Positions 37,901-48,754 of a stretch of DNA of 64,000 nt are shown here, piece by piece. This DNA is from Ridgeia piscesae (taxonomy: Eukaryota > Annelida > Polychaeta > Sabellida > Siboglinidae): assembly GCA_025642075.2 (NCBI GenBank), contig JAODUO010000948.1, positions 221,001 to 285,000 on the forward strand, read 5' to 3'. The notes beneath the pieces were generated by a model. It saw nothing but the letters and a program-made list of their open reading frames with translations, searched no databases and had not been told where the DNA came from. The position numbers were made by a program, and so were the translations under genes. Every line of letters starts with the position of its first letter. Positions within the stretch are counted from its first letter, which is position 1.

Positions 37901-40122
37901 ACAGGAATGCCAGTGTAAATGTGGCAGTAAAACAGGAATGCTAGTGTAAATGTGGCAGTAAAACAGGAATGCAGTGTAAATGTGGCAGTAAAACGGAATG
38001 CCAGTGTAAATGTGGCAGTAAAACAGGAATGCCAGTGTAAATGTGGCAGTAAAACAGGAATGCAGTGTAAATGTGGCAGTAAAACAGGAATGCCAGTGTA
38101 AATGTGGCAGTAAAACGGAATGCCAGTGTAAATGTGGCAGTAAAACAGGAATGCCAGTGTAAATGTGGCAGTAAAACAGGAATGCCAGTGTAAATGTGGC
38201 AGTAAAGGACAGGAAATGCAAACAGGAATGTGAAGGGTAAAACAGGAATGCAGTGTAAATGTGGCAGTAAAACAGGAATGCCGTAAAGTGGAGTAAAACA
38301 GGATGCAAGTGTAAATGTGGCAGTAAAACAGGAATGCCAGTGTAAATGTGGCATAAAAGGAAGAAGTGGAGAAACAAATTTAATGTGGCTAAACGATTTA
38401 TGTACAAGCATTAGACAATCTGTGATGTGAAAAACAGGGTCGGTATGTGGAGTAACAGATCAGGAAATTGCTGGAATGGTGTATGTGAAAACGGATCAGT
38501 TTTTTTTTAAATGTGGCAGTAAAACAGGAATGCAGTGTAAATGTGGCAGTAAAACAGGAATGCCAGTGTAAATGTGGCAGTAAAACAGGAATGCCAGTGT
38601 AAATGTGGCAGTAAAACAGGAATGCAGTGTAAATGTGGCAGTAAAACAGGAATGCAGTGTAAATGTGGCAGTAAAACAGGAATGCTAGTGTAAATGTGGC
38701 AGTAAAACAGGAATGCCAGTGTAAATGTGGCAGTAAAACAGGAATGCCAGTGTAAATGTGGCAGTAAAACAGGAATGCAGTGTAAATGTGGCAGTAAAAC
38801 AGGAATGCAGTGTAGATGTGGCAGTAAAACAGGAATGCCAGTGTAAATGTGGCAGTAAAACAGGAATGTCAGGGTAAATGTGGCAGTAAAACAGGAATGT
38901 CAGGGTAAATGTGGCAGTAAAACAGGAATGTCAGTGTAAATGTGGCAGTAAAACAGGAATGCCAGTGTAATGTGGCAGTAAAACAGGAATGCCAGTGTAA
39001 ATGTGGCAGTAAAACAGGAATGCAGTGTAAATGTGGCAGTAAAACAGGAATGCAGTGTAAATGTGGCAGTAAAACAGGAATGCCAGTGTAAATGTGGCAG
39101 TAAAACAGGAATGCCAGTTAAATGTGGCAGTAAAACAGGAATGCAGTGTAAATGTGGCAGTAAAACAGGAATGCAGTGTAAATGTGGCAGTAAAACAGGA
39201 ATGCAGTGTAATGTGGCAGTAAAACAGGAATGCCAGTGTAAATGTGGCAGTAAAACAGGAATGCCAGTGTAAATGTGGCAGTAAAACAGGAATGCAGTGT
39301 AAATGTGGCAGTAAAACAGGAATGCCAGTGTAAATGTGGCAGTAAAACAGGAATGCCAGTGTAAATGTGGCAGTAAAACAGGAATGCCAGTGTAAATGTG
39401 GCAGTAAAACAGGAATGCCAGTGTAAATGTGGCAGTAAAACAGGAATGCTCAGTGTAAATGTGGCAGTAAAACAGGAATGCCAGTGTAAATGTGGCAGTA
39501 AAACAGGAATGCTAGTGTAAATGTGGCAGTAAAACAGGAATGCCAGTGTAAATGTGGCAGTAAAACAGGAATGCCAGTGTAAATGTGGCAGTAAAACAGG
39601 AATGCCAGTGTAAATGTGGCAGTAAAACAGGAATGCAGTGTAAATGGGCAGTAAAACTGCTAAATGTGGCAGTAAAACAGGAATGCAGTGTAAATGTGGC
39701 AGTAAAACAGGAATGTCAGTGTAAATGTGGCAGTAAAACAGGAATGCCAGTGTAAATGTGGCAGTAAAACAGGAATGCCAGTGTAAATGTGGCAGTAAAA
39801 CAGGAATGCCAGTGTAAATGTGGCAGTAAAACAGGAATGCCAGTGTAAATGTGGCAGTAAAACAGGAATGCCAGTGTAAATGTGGCAGTAAAACAGGAAT
39901 GCCAGTGTAAATGTGGCAGTAAAACAGGAATGCAAGTGTAAATGTGGCAGTAAAACAGGAATGCAAGTGTAAATGTGGCAGTAAAACAGGAATGCAAGTG
40001 TAAATGTGGCAGTAAAACAGGAATGCCAGTGTAAATGTGGCAGTAAAACAGGAATGCAAGTGTAAATGTGGCAGTAAAACAGGAATGCCAGTGTAAATGT
40101 GGCAGTAAAACAGGAATGCAAG
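34943..40122 (+). repeat. Minisatellite A, 31-bp unit, about 5.2 kb
   Basis: Roughly 165 head-to-tail copies of a 31-bp unit containing ATGTGGCAGTAAAACAGGAA; 30-bp variants lacking one C are frequent. Variant types cluster: CCAATGTAA, CCAGTATAA and GCAAGTGTAGATG are common before 36.2 kb; one-base-shorter units dominate 36.4-39.3 kb; homogeneous CCAGTGTAA units dominate after 39.3 kb. A non-repetitive interruption lies at 38345-38508. Because 31 is not a multiple of 3, all frames yield the same artefactual repeat peptides (minus strand HSCFTATFTLAFLFYCHIYT). Each unit carries GCATTCCT on the minus strand. Confidence 0.97.
38345..38508. repeat. Interruption of minisatellite A resembling its 3' flank
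   Basis: TCTGTGATGTGAAAAACAG occurs here (near 38410) and in the unique sequence after the array (near 40197). GCTGGAATG.TGTA follows in both. The interruption therefore looks like a degenerate copy of the 40130-40290 flank. Confidence 0.55.
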
Positions 40123-41345
40123 GTCGATGTTTTCAAAATATTAGATGCTTAGCTAAGATTCCTGATTTATGCTCACCAAAGCTATTAGGATCTCATATCT
40201 GTGATGTGAAAAACAGTGACATGGTGGTTGTCATGTGAGATGATGGTTGTTATGTGACAGCTCCAAGAAATATGCTGGAATGTTGTAGCCTGCTGTCAAC
40301 AGAGACACCTGCTACAACCTTCTCACAAAATTGATAAAAAAGTATTGCATTGCAAAAGTAGTACAGCTACTGCACTGCTCTAAAAACAGAGAATGTGCAG
40401 TTGTATAATAGTTATTGTGATACTTGCAGCTGTATAATACCTATTGTGATAGTATCATGACAATATCACAGAATATCACCATGAAAAAACAGTCCCTAAC
40501 TCAGTTCATAGATGTTGCAGTATCTCACATGACTGTTGATTAATGAAAATACGAATCCAGGATGAGGATGTTATATTTTTACTGGTTGAAGTTAATTAAA
40601 ATAGTCCTTGTTTAGTGCAGTGTCCAGTCGTCAGGACTACTTGAGGGACGTCATTCCCTGGTAGACCTGTTTAATTGAACACCTTATTAACTTCTCTGGC
40701 AACCATGTAAGATGTTAGAAGAAGTTGTTTTTTATTCAACTGAAGACATTTGAAATGTAACATATACAGTACATCCATGTCAGAAATTAAATTAAACAAA
40801 TATTATAAATGTTTTAACATATATAAAAAATTGGATACTGTAGGATAAATAAAAAAGTATGGTCTGAAGACTCATCTAAGACTCTAGCAGTTGCTATTGA
40901 GAAGCCAACTTTATGTGCACAATTTAACTAAATACCTCGCACAAATAAAATTCTTCTAGAATAAACAAAAACATAATAATTATAAATATGTACATATATG
41001 AAGTGTGAACAAACTGACATGATTATGTTGTCGTCAATTGTCTCCAAGACACTTTCTTGTGTACTGTGTAAAGTTTACGTATGGTGTTTGGGTCAGATAA
41101 CATGTAGTCACAAAACAATTTTTATTTAAAAGCATCTTTTATGAGTTTCACACTGCTTTTGTATGGTACATGTAGTGTTGCTAATATATGTGCCAACTTG
41201 CAATAGTATCGACCATTCCAAGTGTTATTAATTTACAGTTTGGGTGGGTGGGCCAAAGCACTTGAATTTCCTTTGCCAAAACATTACCATAGCACCATGA
41301 TTTGCCATACTTAGCTAAAGGAAAACATTTCATTTGACAGAAGAG
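40123..41345. other. Intronic unique sequence
   Basis: AT-rich; nothing coding recognised. A SINE-body-like phrase (CCTGGTAGACCTGTTTAATTG) lies near 40660. Confidence 0.4.
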
Positions 41346-41349
41346 TAGC

Positions 41350-41935
41350 ATATTGTGGAGTGCTGTGGCACAGTGGTTAGAGCATCCCACCCTCAGTGAG
41401 AAGAACCCAGGATTGATTCAACTTGCTGCTGTTTCAAGCCGTGGGAAGTTTGTTCTGTTCACATTGCTCAACTGTGTCTTTGAATACCTGGCTATAGATA
41501 GTGGTGGACATCAGAATGTTAGCCCTGAATTTATTGTGTGGTTGATGGACTTCCTTGTCAACAGATCAGGTTGTCACTTACCATAAGATATTGTCTCACA
41601 TGAAAACAACATCCACCAGTGCCCCCCAAGGGACAGTTTTGTTGCCTGTTTTGTTTATTATTATAAATGCTGACGATTTTAAGCGCAGTAGTTCCTTGTG
41701 CAGTCTGTACAAGTACTCTGACAACTCTGCCTTGGCAGATTTCTCAAACTCAGACAGTCATTTTAAGCAGCAGGTTACTGAAGAAAGACTAGAAATAATG
41801 AGTGACTTGTGTCACATCCTGTCTCAATGTTATAATATGCTACCATCAGACAGGAGACGCAGGGCATTTAGGGCAAGGAAAGCAAAGACATTGAGCAGTA
41901 TTATCCCCATGTCAAATTCATCAATATAGCCTAAA
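41350..41935 (+). mobile_element. tRNA-derived SINE head joined to a LINE reverse-transcriptase/C-terminal remnant
   Basis: GCTGTGGCACAGTGGTTAGA is an A-box-like tRNA head and GGATTGATTC a degenerate B box; a SINE body with GATAGTGGTGGACATC follows to about 41515. Then a LINE remnant reads VWLMDFLVNRSGCHLP, SAPQGTVLLPVLFIIINADD, and LYKYSDNSALADFSNSDSHF, in which SDNSAL stands where active elements have ADD(S/T)A. It ends with a LINE C-terminus (CYNMLPSDRRRRAFRARKAK). Frame breaks and the altered catalytic motif show it is dead. Confidence 0.65.
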
Positions 41936-41939
41936 TCCA

Positions 41940-43060
41940 GTTATCTATAAATCTCAGGTTATCAAGATTATCAATTAATCTTAGTTATACGTTTAAGTTT
42001 ATACACATTTCAAGATTTCAGTAAGTTTAAAAAAATTAATTAAATAATAATTTATATTAAATCAATAGTTGTGTATATTTATTCGTTTATTATATTTATT
42101 TAATTTTAAAATATTTATTTTAAATCAACAGAATTTATTTACATATTTACTGACTAAATTGTGTAACCTTGTCACCATTACCAGAACCAGTGTAAATGTG
42201 TGGAATACATGCCCGTGATTGCCTATGAAATTACTGTTTTTATGATTGTTTGCTGATCACAGGACAATTTTCTCTTCTTTGAGAAATGTTATAAACTCTT
42301 GTATCTTGTACGAATAATCTTTAGACATTAAGGGGCAATATGGCAGCGATAATACTCTGTTTTGACATAAATACCAAAAATGAGTTTCTTCATGTTCCCG
42401 TACCTTTGTATGTTTACTAACAATAAACATACCTATAATAACAATAATCTATCTCTAAATGACTCTTGTTCAAGGACAAGATATGATTCTTTCTTGTAAT
42501 CAATGCTATTATTCAATCTTTAACAGCTGTTTCCCATGATTTTTATTTTAAATCTGGAAACATCACATTCTGGTAAATGATGCTAGATCAGCGATGCTTT
42601 TGACGGATGTGTTCCTTGTTATCTTCTCTATGCAATGACAAAGAGAATCATTGTTAATATTATATAATATATAATTTTGATGCCAACTGTTGAAAAGTGG
42701 TTAAAACTTATAATCCCCCAAATTTATAGATTAAAAAACAAAATAATGGAATTTTTTAATACCCTCTTAATCACTGCATAACATTATATGTTGTAAAAAC
42801 AACCCAATAAATATAATTATACAGATACCTGAACTACTGGTGGAATACCGGGTAACAGCATTTCCAAAATTGCCTATATATGGCGGCTATTTTTTTTGTA
42901 CCATGGAAATGGCGGGGGGATCGAGTAGAAACAATTTCAAAATATTTTTTGCTTCATCAGACATACATAATATGTATTTTATGGCAGGTGCAAACACAAT
43001 TTTTTTATAGTACATTATAAAAATTATTCTATCTAGCTTCAGTATCGCCCCTTAATTGCA
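41940..43060. other. Intronic AT-rich sequence
   Basis: No coding or repeat structure recognised. Confidence 0.4.
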
Positions 43061-43159
43061 ACGGCCAAGTACTTCACAGAGAAGTCAAGATGATATTCGA
43101 TTGAACAGATCGGCCAGGGAGCTGTGCCACTCTCCTCGGCTCTGAGCTGTCCCAGGGTT

Positions 43160-43545
43160 TGAACACTAGACCTCCAATAACGATTAGGAAAAGGCCAGTT
43201 ACATTCAAGTAAGAAACCATACTGTTATTGGAATGCCGTTCTCATGCTTGATCTGCAAGGCAAGGTTCACCCATATACATGAATTGATGTCTCATGAATG
43301 CATGTGTCAATGTTGGGTCGTTTGAGACAGCACGGTGTGATTCGGCAAGGAATCATTTGACGCAAAGAGGGAACTGAGAATTCACGAACTATCAGGCGAC
43401 AAAGAACCCCTTCTCGTGTAGATATTGTCAATTTCAGTAGTTTTCAGTATCATAAAATTTTGTGTTTGCAAAACAAGCTGTACCCATGTTAATTTTGCAC
43501 TGAGTCGTTTTTTTAGCACACAACGGCAGAAGAATCCAATCAAGA
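43160..43545 (+). pseudogene. Decayed C2H2 zinc-finger exon
   Basis: Closely similar to the functional-looking exon at 46868-47345. Shared in order: GACCTC, GG.CAGTTACAT, a finger segment (GCCGTTCTC.TGC, TCTGCAAGG, TTCACCCA.ATA), TCGT.TGAGACAGCAC, AAGGAATCATT.GA, GAACTGAGAATTCACGAACT, CCCTTCTCGTGTA, TAGTTTTCAG.ATCATAAA and TTGTGTTTGCAAAACAAGC. A block of about 45 bp between two fingers is deleted and stops and frame breaks are present. It lies upstream of the exon it resembles, inside the giant intron, and ends about 20 bp before minisatellite B. Confidence 0.85.
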
Positions 43546-43562
43546 TGGTGTTTGATTAAACA

Positions 43563-45008
43563 AGTCTACTCAGGGGGTGGAGTGTGACTGCTCAGGGGGT
43601 GGAGTGTGACTGTTCAGGGGGTGAATGTGACTGCTCAGGGGGTGACGTGTGACTGCTCAGGGGGTGGAGTGTGACTGCTCAGGGGGTGAAGTGTGACTGC
43701 TCAGGGGGTGGAGTGTAAAAGCTCATGGGGTGACGTGTGACTGCTCAGAGGGTGGAGTGTGACTGCTCAGGGGGTGAAGTGTGAATGTTCAGGGGGTGAA
43801 GTGTGACTGCTCAGGAGTGAAGTGTGACTGCTCAGAGGTGAAGTGTGACTGCTCAGGGGGTGAAGCGTGACTGCTCAGGGGTGAAGTGTGACTGCTCAGG
43901 GTGAAGTGTGACTGCTCAGGGGGTGAAGTGTGACTGCTCAGGGGTGAAGTGTGACTGCTCAGGGGGTGAAGTGTGACTGCTCAGGGGGTGAAGTGTGACT
44001 GTTCAGGGGGTGAAGTGTGACTGCTCAGGGGTGAAGTGACTGCTCAGGGGTGAAGTGTGACTGCTCAGGGGTGAAGTGTGACTGCTCAGGGGTGAAATGT
44101 GACTGTTCAGGGGGTGAAGTGTGACTGTTCAGGGGGTGAAGTGTGACTGCTCAGGGGTGAAGTGTGACTGCTCAGGGGTGAAGTGTGACTGCTCAGGGGT
44201 GAAGTGTGACTGCTCAGGGGTGAAGTGTGACTGCTTTAGGGGGTGAAGTGTGACTGTCAGGGGGTGAAGTGTGACTGTTCAGGGGGTGAAGTGTGACTGT
44301 CAGGTGGTGAAGTACTGCTCAGGGGTGAAGTGTGACTGCTCAGGGGTGAAGTGTGCTTCAGGGGTGAAGTGTGACTGTTCAGGGGGTGAAGTGTGACTGT
44401 TCAGGGGGTGAAGTGTGACTGCTCAGGGGTGAAGTGTGACTGCTCAGGGGTGAAGTGTGACTGCTCAGGGGTGAAGTGTGACTGCTCAGGGGTGAAGTGT
44501 GACTGCTCATGGGGTGAAGTGTGACTGTTCAGGGGGTGAAGTGTGACTGCTCAGGGGGTGAAGTGTGACTGCTCAGGGGTGTAGTGTGACTGCTCAGGTG
44601 GTGAAATATGCCTGCTCAGGGGTGAAGTGTGATTGCTCAGGGGGTGAAGTGTGACTGCTCAGGGGTGAAGTATGACTGCTCAGGGGTGAAGTGTGACTGC
44701 TCATGGGGTGAAGTGTGACTGCTAAGGGTGTGGAGTGTGACTGTTCAGGGGGTGAAGAGTGACTGCTCAGGGGGTGAAGTGTGACTGCTAAGGGTGTGGA
44801 GTGTGACTGTTCAGGGGGTGAAGTGTGACTGCTCAGGGGTGAAGTGTGACTGCTAAGGGTGTGGAGTGTGACTGTTCAGGGGGTGAAGAGTGACTGCTCA
44901 TGAGGTGAAATGTGAATGTTCAGGGGGTGAAGTGGAACTGCTCTTGGGGTGAAGTGGGACTGCTCTTGGGGTGAAGTGGGACTGCTTGGGGGGTGAAGTG
45001 TGACTGTG
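43563..45008 (+). repeat. Minisatellite B, 22-bp unit, about 1.45 kb
   Basis: About 67 copies of a G-rich unit GTGACTGCTCAGGGGGTGAA + GT, with 20-22-bp variants that differ mainly in the length of the G run (three to five). It is flanked by diverged copies of the phrase CTCTGAGCTGTC.CAGGGTTT (about 43140 and 45012). Confidence 0.95.
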
Positions 45009-45153
45009 AAGCTCTGAGCTGTCTCAGGGTTTGGATACTTTGATGTATAAAACTTGCCTTGTTACTTTGTGGGCTGCATGTGATGTGATGGTGATGATGG
45101 TGATGATGGTGATGATGGTGATGGTGATGATGGTGGATGCTGATGTGTTGTAG

Positions 45154-45212
45154 CAGAGAAAGCTGTCAAGAGGGTGAAAGAGGAGGAGGAACTGACCCGG
45201 CCAGACAACCAA
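45154..45212 (+). CDS. Coiled-coil exon 3 of gene 2 (59 nt)
   Basis: The acceptor is GTGTTGTAG (ending 45153). Two bases complete the codon split at 34899 (G + CA = Ala), then EKAVKRVKEEEELTRPDNQ continues the charged helix. The donor CAA|GTAAGT is a perfect consensus and leaves phase 0, matching the terminal zinc-finger exon at 46283 and the alternative candidate at 45540. A GAT/GGT-rich simple stretch lies just upstream (45085-45135). Confidence 0.7.
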
Positions 45213-45539
45213 GTAAGTAGTTGTTGCCTGGCGATGTTGTGTATCACTAGCCAAATGATTTGGTTTGTTGCGCCTCTCAGCTTGGACGTTTCAATGATAT
45301 AGGCGCTATGCATGCATGTGAGCAAGCGAACGAACAAATGTGTTATCGATGATGTTATGTCACTAGCTAACTTTTACTTATTCCATATGTAAATTCCTAA
45401 TATAAATGTTTGGTATGTTTTGTATAGCTCTTTGTAGTCATTATATGAATGTATGCATCGTTGCAAACGTTTAGAATAATATTGCATATATTTATGATTC
45501 TACTTCGTGTCATACACTTACGGATTTCATTGTGTTCAG

Positions 45540-45671
45540 GCTGTCATGGTAGCAGTGGTTACCTATTGTAAGGAAACACCGAAACACACAATATTGCTAC
45601 CTGGACACCATAACTGTCCTCGCTCAAATGTCAGGCAATACGGGTTGTATGTTCAAGATGACGATGGTTAG
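45540..45671 (+). CDS. Candidate alternative terminal exon
   Basis: After TTGTGTTCAG (45539), phase 0 is open for 43 codons (AVMVAVVTYCKETPKHTILL, then PGHHNCPRSNVRQYGLYVQ) and ends at TAG 45669-45671. It could be joined to the donor at 45212 and would give a coiled-coil protein without the seven fingers. No domain is recognised and nothing else supports it, so it may be chance. Confidence 0.25.
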   Translation, partial: AVMVAVVTYCKETPKHTILLPGHHNCPRSNVRQYGLYVQDDDG

Positions 45672-46039
45672 ATAGAAACTGAGGCTCATATTCACGATAG
45701 CGTGGCATTGTCAAGTAAAACTTGTATTGCTGTGGTGTTGATGTTATGGCCAACCTGTAGACTTTGGTGTCACTGTCTACCTTCTTCATATTACAAGCCG
45801 TCTATCCCATGTACCATGTACTCGTCGAACGCATGTAGTTCCTGCGATTGTTATGTTACGTTTGACACATTCATTACATTTTACATTCCAAACAACTGAT
45901 TTACACCATCAAAGGTGAGAATATTAACACATACGAAGTATGTACTTCAACAGGATTAAGATCACCCATTGTGTCAATGTGGTTGTCAATTATTCCCGGA
46001 CATTTAGAAGCAATCTAAGAGAACTTGTTCACACACAAT

Positions 46040-46087
46040 ATATATATATATATATATATGACAAAATTAACTATATATATATTATAT

Positions 46088-46152
<65 letters not shown>
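46040..46152. repeat. (TA)n tracts with inverted flanks
   Basis: TA tracts at about 46039-46058 and 46071-46151. ACAAAATTAACTATATA (near 46060) and TATATAGTTAATTTTGT (near 46150) are exact inverted repeats around the larger tract. Confidence 0.9.
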
Positions 46153-46156
<4 letters not shown>

Positions 46157-46282
46157 ATTTTGTCTGTTAAGAATATCTCCACTTTGTGTGTTATGACATA
46201 ACAAACCATAATAAAACGATTAGTGGCACTAGATCAATGTTGCACATGTCCTTTTTATTGTTGTTTTGTATTTCAATTTCAG

Positions 46283-47483
46283 ATGCTGGCTGCAGAATCA
46301 GTTGAAAATCAGAATTCTACCAAGGGAAATGACACCTACAGTCAAATCGAAGACATCGACGCCTGTCCTGTCACGATTGTGAAGTGTGACGAGGACTCAT
46401 TTGACAAACAGGACAGCGATGCGACCACAGACAGGGAAGCATGCTCGGGTGACGCAGCAAAGGAAGTATTGGCCGTCGGGGAAGCCGACGGGACAGAAGA
46501 GAGTGGTGGAACACCACAGCTGAGCACATACACCAAAGAACATGGTGGTGACGACGGCAATGTGAGTGAATCGAAACCCTATGCGTGTCCTCTGTGTGTC
46601 GAATCGTACGACACATTGACGACACTCCACTGCCACGAGATTCTGCACCATGGCGGTGTCCTCTTGCACACACCCCCTCCCCCGGTGAAGCCGTTCTCCT
46701 GCAGTTTCTGCCACGCGGCATTCACCAAAAAGACAGGTCTGATGTCACACGAACGGTTCCACTCTCGCGACGCGGCTCTGTACAATTCTATCAAACTGAG
46801 TGGTGCTAATCGCCAGGGAACATTGCAGTCCAGTGTCAGGGTCAAAGAAATCTGTCGCTGACAGTACTACACCGTCGACCTCTCGTGGCAATCGCGAAAG
46901 AGGTCAGTTACATGTCAATAAGAAACGACACTTGGTCAGTGGTCATGGGAGTTATGCTGAGACGCCGTTCTCGTGCTCGGTCTGCAAGGAAAAGTTCACC
47001 CACATATATGGGATGATGTCTCATGAACGAATGCATATGTCAACATCGGGTCGTCTGAGACAGCACAGTGCGATTCGGCGCAGAGTGCCCATAATTGGCA
47101 TCTTCAAACACGTCTGCGCTGTGTGCAAGGAATCATTCGATGCTAAGAGTGAACTGAGAATTCACGAACTATCGCACGCGACAAAGAACCCATTCTCGTG
47201 TAACAATTGTGGAGAGTCGTTCGTCGATTTCACTAGTTTTCAGCATCATAAACTCTTGTGTTTGCAAAACAAGCCACACCGGTGTTCATTTTGCACTAAG
47301 TCGTTTTTAAGTAAACAAGGGCTGAAGAATCATGCAAAGTTGCATGCTGACAAAATGCCTGACATAGTGAAACTAATCTGTGACTTGTGCGGTGAATCAT
47401 TTTCAAAAACACAGGACCTCAAAAGACATGAATTAATACATTCGCGAGTACCCACAGAGCTTATAAGTGTTAATCTATTGTGA
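46283..47483 (+). CDS. C2H2 zinc-finger terminal exon, seven fingers, one frameshift (gene 2)
   Basis: After TTTCAATTTCAG (46282), phase 0 begins MLAAESVENQNSTKGND, aligning with the starts at 9527 and 30718. An acidic, Asp/Glu/Ser-rich linker follows. Fingers 1-2 (CPLC...HEILH and CSFC...HERFH) are in one frame that stops at TGA 46859-46861. Fingers 3-7 (CSVC, CAVC, CNNC, CSFC, CDLC) are in the next frame to TGA 47483; finger 5 is C2HC (HKLLC). The break must lie between 46800 and 46858 and amounts to one extra base or two missing; coding sense resumes at SGSKKSVADSTTPSTSRGN. Both halves look well conserved, so a recent mutation or sequence error is more likely than long decay. The four fingers CKESFDAKSELRIHELSH to the end parallel those of the first gene. 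Probable nuclear DNA-binding protein. Confidence 0.8.
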
Positions 47484-47710
47484 ATGTAACGTTCACAGAA
47501 ACGTTGGTTTAACGTTTAATATGAATATTGGAGTAACATGATTTTGCTTTTTAACCAAAACAAAAAATGTATGTTTAGGTGCCATCAGAGATACCTCTGT
47601 AACCAAAATCAGAAATGCAAACATTACAATAACATTTGCATGCTATTGTGGTAACACCGTGTTAATATGATGTGTTATGTTGTTGGTCAGTTGCCATTTT
47701 GAATGTAGGA

Positions 47711-47716
47711 AATAAA
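47711..47716 (+). terminator. Candidate polyadenylation signal AATAAA
   Basis: Canonical hexamer 228 bp after the stop of the seven-finger exon. Confidence 0.4.
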
Positions 47717-48750
47717 ATTACAGGAAAAAAGTCAGAAGAAATGAACTCGCAGGGAGGTAAGATGACACTTAAATGTTTTCCAAAATATAATTAATTTTAT
47801 TCACTATACTGTAATAATGCATTTAAAAACTAAAAAATTATACTATTAACCATAAACCTAAAATGTTGCACAGTAAAATAATTGTTTTGTAAATATTTCC
47901 TACAATTCCTGCTGTTTCTCTAGGAAGAAATTGTGAAAGTCTGGCAGATAGGATTGGAACCAAACTACTTGTTACTCGTAGTTGTTGATACCGATCATTA
48001 CATTTTATATAATGATCTTCAGTCCAAATGTCTCATATCTTGTATTTATTATTTACTCAGTGTATAAGACCTCTCGGTTATCACGAATACTGTTTAATAA
48101 CGGGTCAAGATCACTTGAATTAGAAAGACTGTCATGTCAGTCACCTATATACACTGGCACTTTAATGCCAATGGTAAGAGTACTTTCAACTGTGCTTATG
48201 TATACAAAACCAAAAGTTTCTATTAATTAGATAGTGTTTGAATAAAGCTATTTTGTGACTACTTCCTGTGACTTTTTTCCTGTGCAAAAAATGTGACTTT
48301 ATTTCCATGACTTTTCTTTGACTGTATTTCCACTCTCGCCCATATTGTGACCGCTTGAAATGCAGTAAAACTTAGGTTACATTAGTGTTTCCTGTCACAT
48401 GATCACAATTAGTATTTAACATTTAGATAGGAACTTTCACATAATACTCTTTATGTGATAACTATCCTCATGGATAATGTTTAGGGTGGGTATTTTAGTT
48501 TTTGTCTGTAATGCCGCAACAAAGTGAATATTAAAACTCTGATGAAATGGAGTTGTGTACCATTTCCTTACAAATCCGTTGACATATAATACTCAGTTGT
48601 TTTTATGTATTGCTAAACTAGAAGCAAACTTTTAAAAACCATTATTAGAAATAATTTAAATGTGTATGTTCGAGAACTCGGTGGTTGTATTGCATTGTGC
48701 TGGATGTAATGAAAGTAGTTCACTGAACTGGTAGAACATGGCAGTGCTGA
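47717..48750. other. Intergenic, nothing recognised
   Basis: AT-rich sequence without supported features before minisatellite C. Confidence 0.4.
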
Positions 48751-48754
48751 CACT

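Larger units (their letters stand above)
34900..45153 (+). other. Giant intron of gene 2 (about 10.25 kb)
   Basis: About two thirds is minisatellite sequence (A and B). The rest holds SINE/LINE debris, a decayed zinc-finger exon and AT-rich sequence. No other phase-compatible exon was recognised. Confidence 0.55.

Noticed and set aside
34830..40136. Many open frames of 90-508 codons on the minus strand (repeated SCFTATFTLAFLFYCHIY peptides)
   Set aside because: They are translations of minisatellite A. The 31-bp period rotates through all three frames, giving the same peptide in each, which is not a sign of coding selection.
43563..45008. G-quadruplex array in minisatellite B
   Set aside because: G runs of 3-5 occur once per 20-22 bp, so loops would be about 17 bases, longer than in typical stable quadruplexes. 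Possible but not supported as a call.
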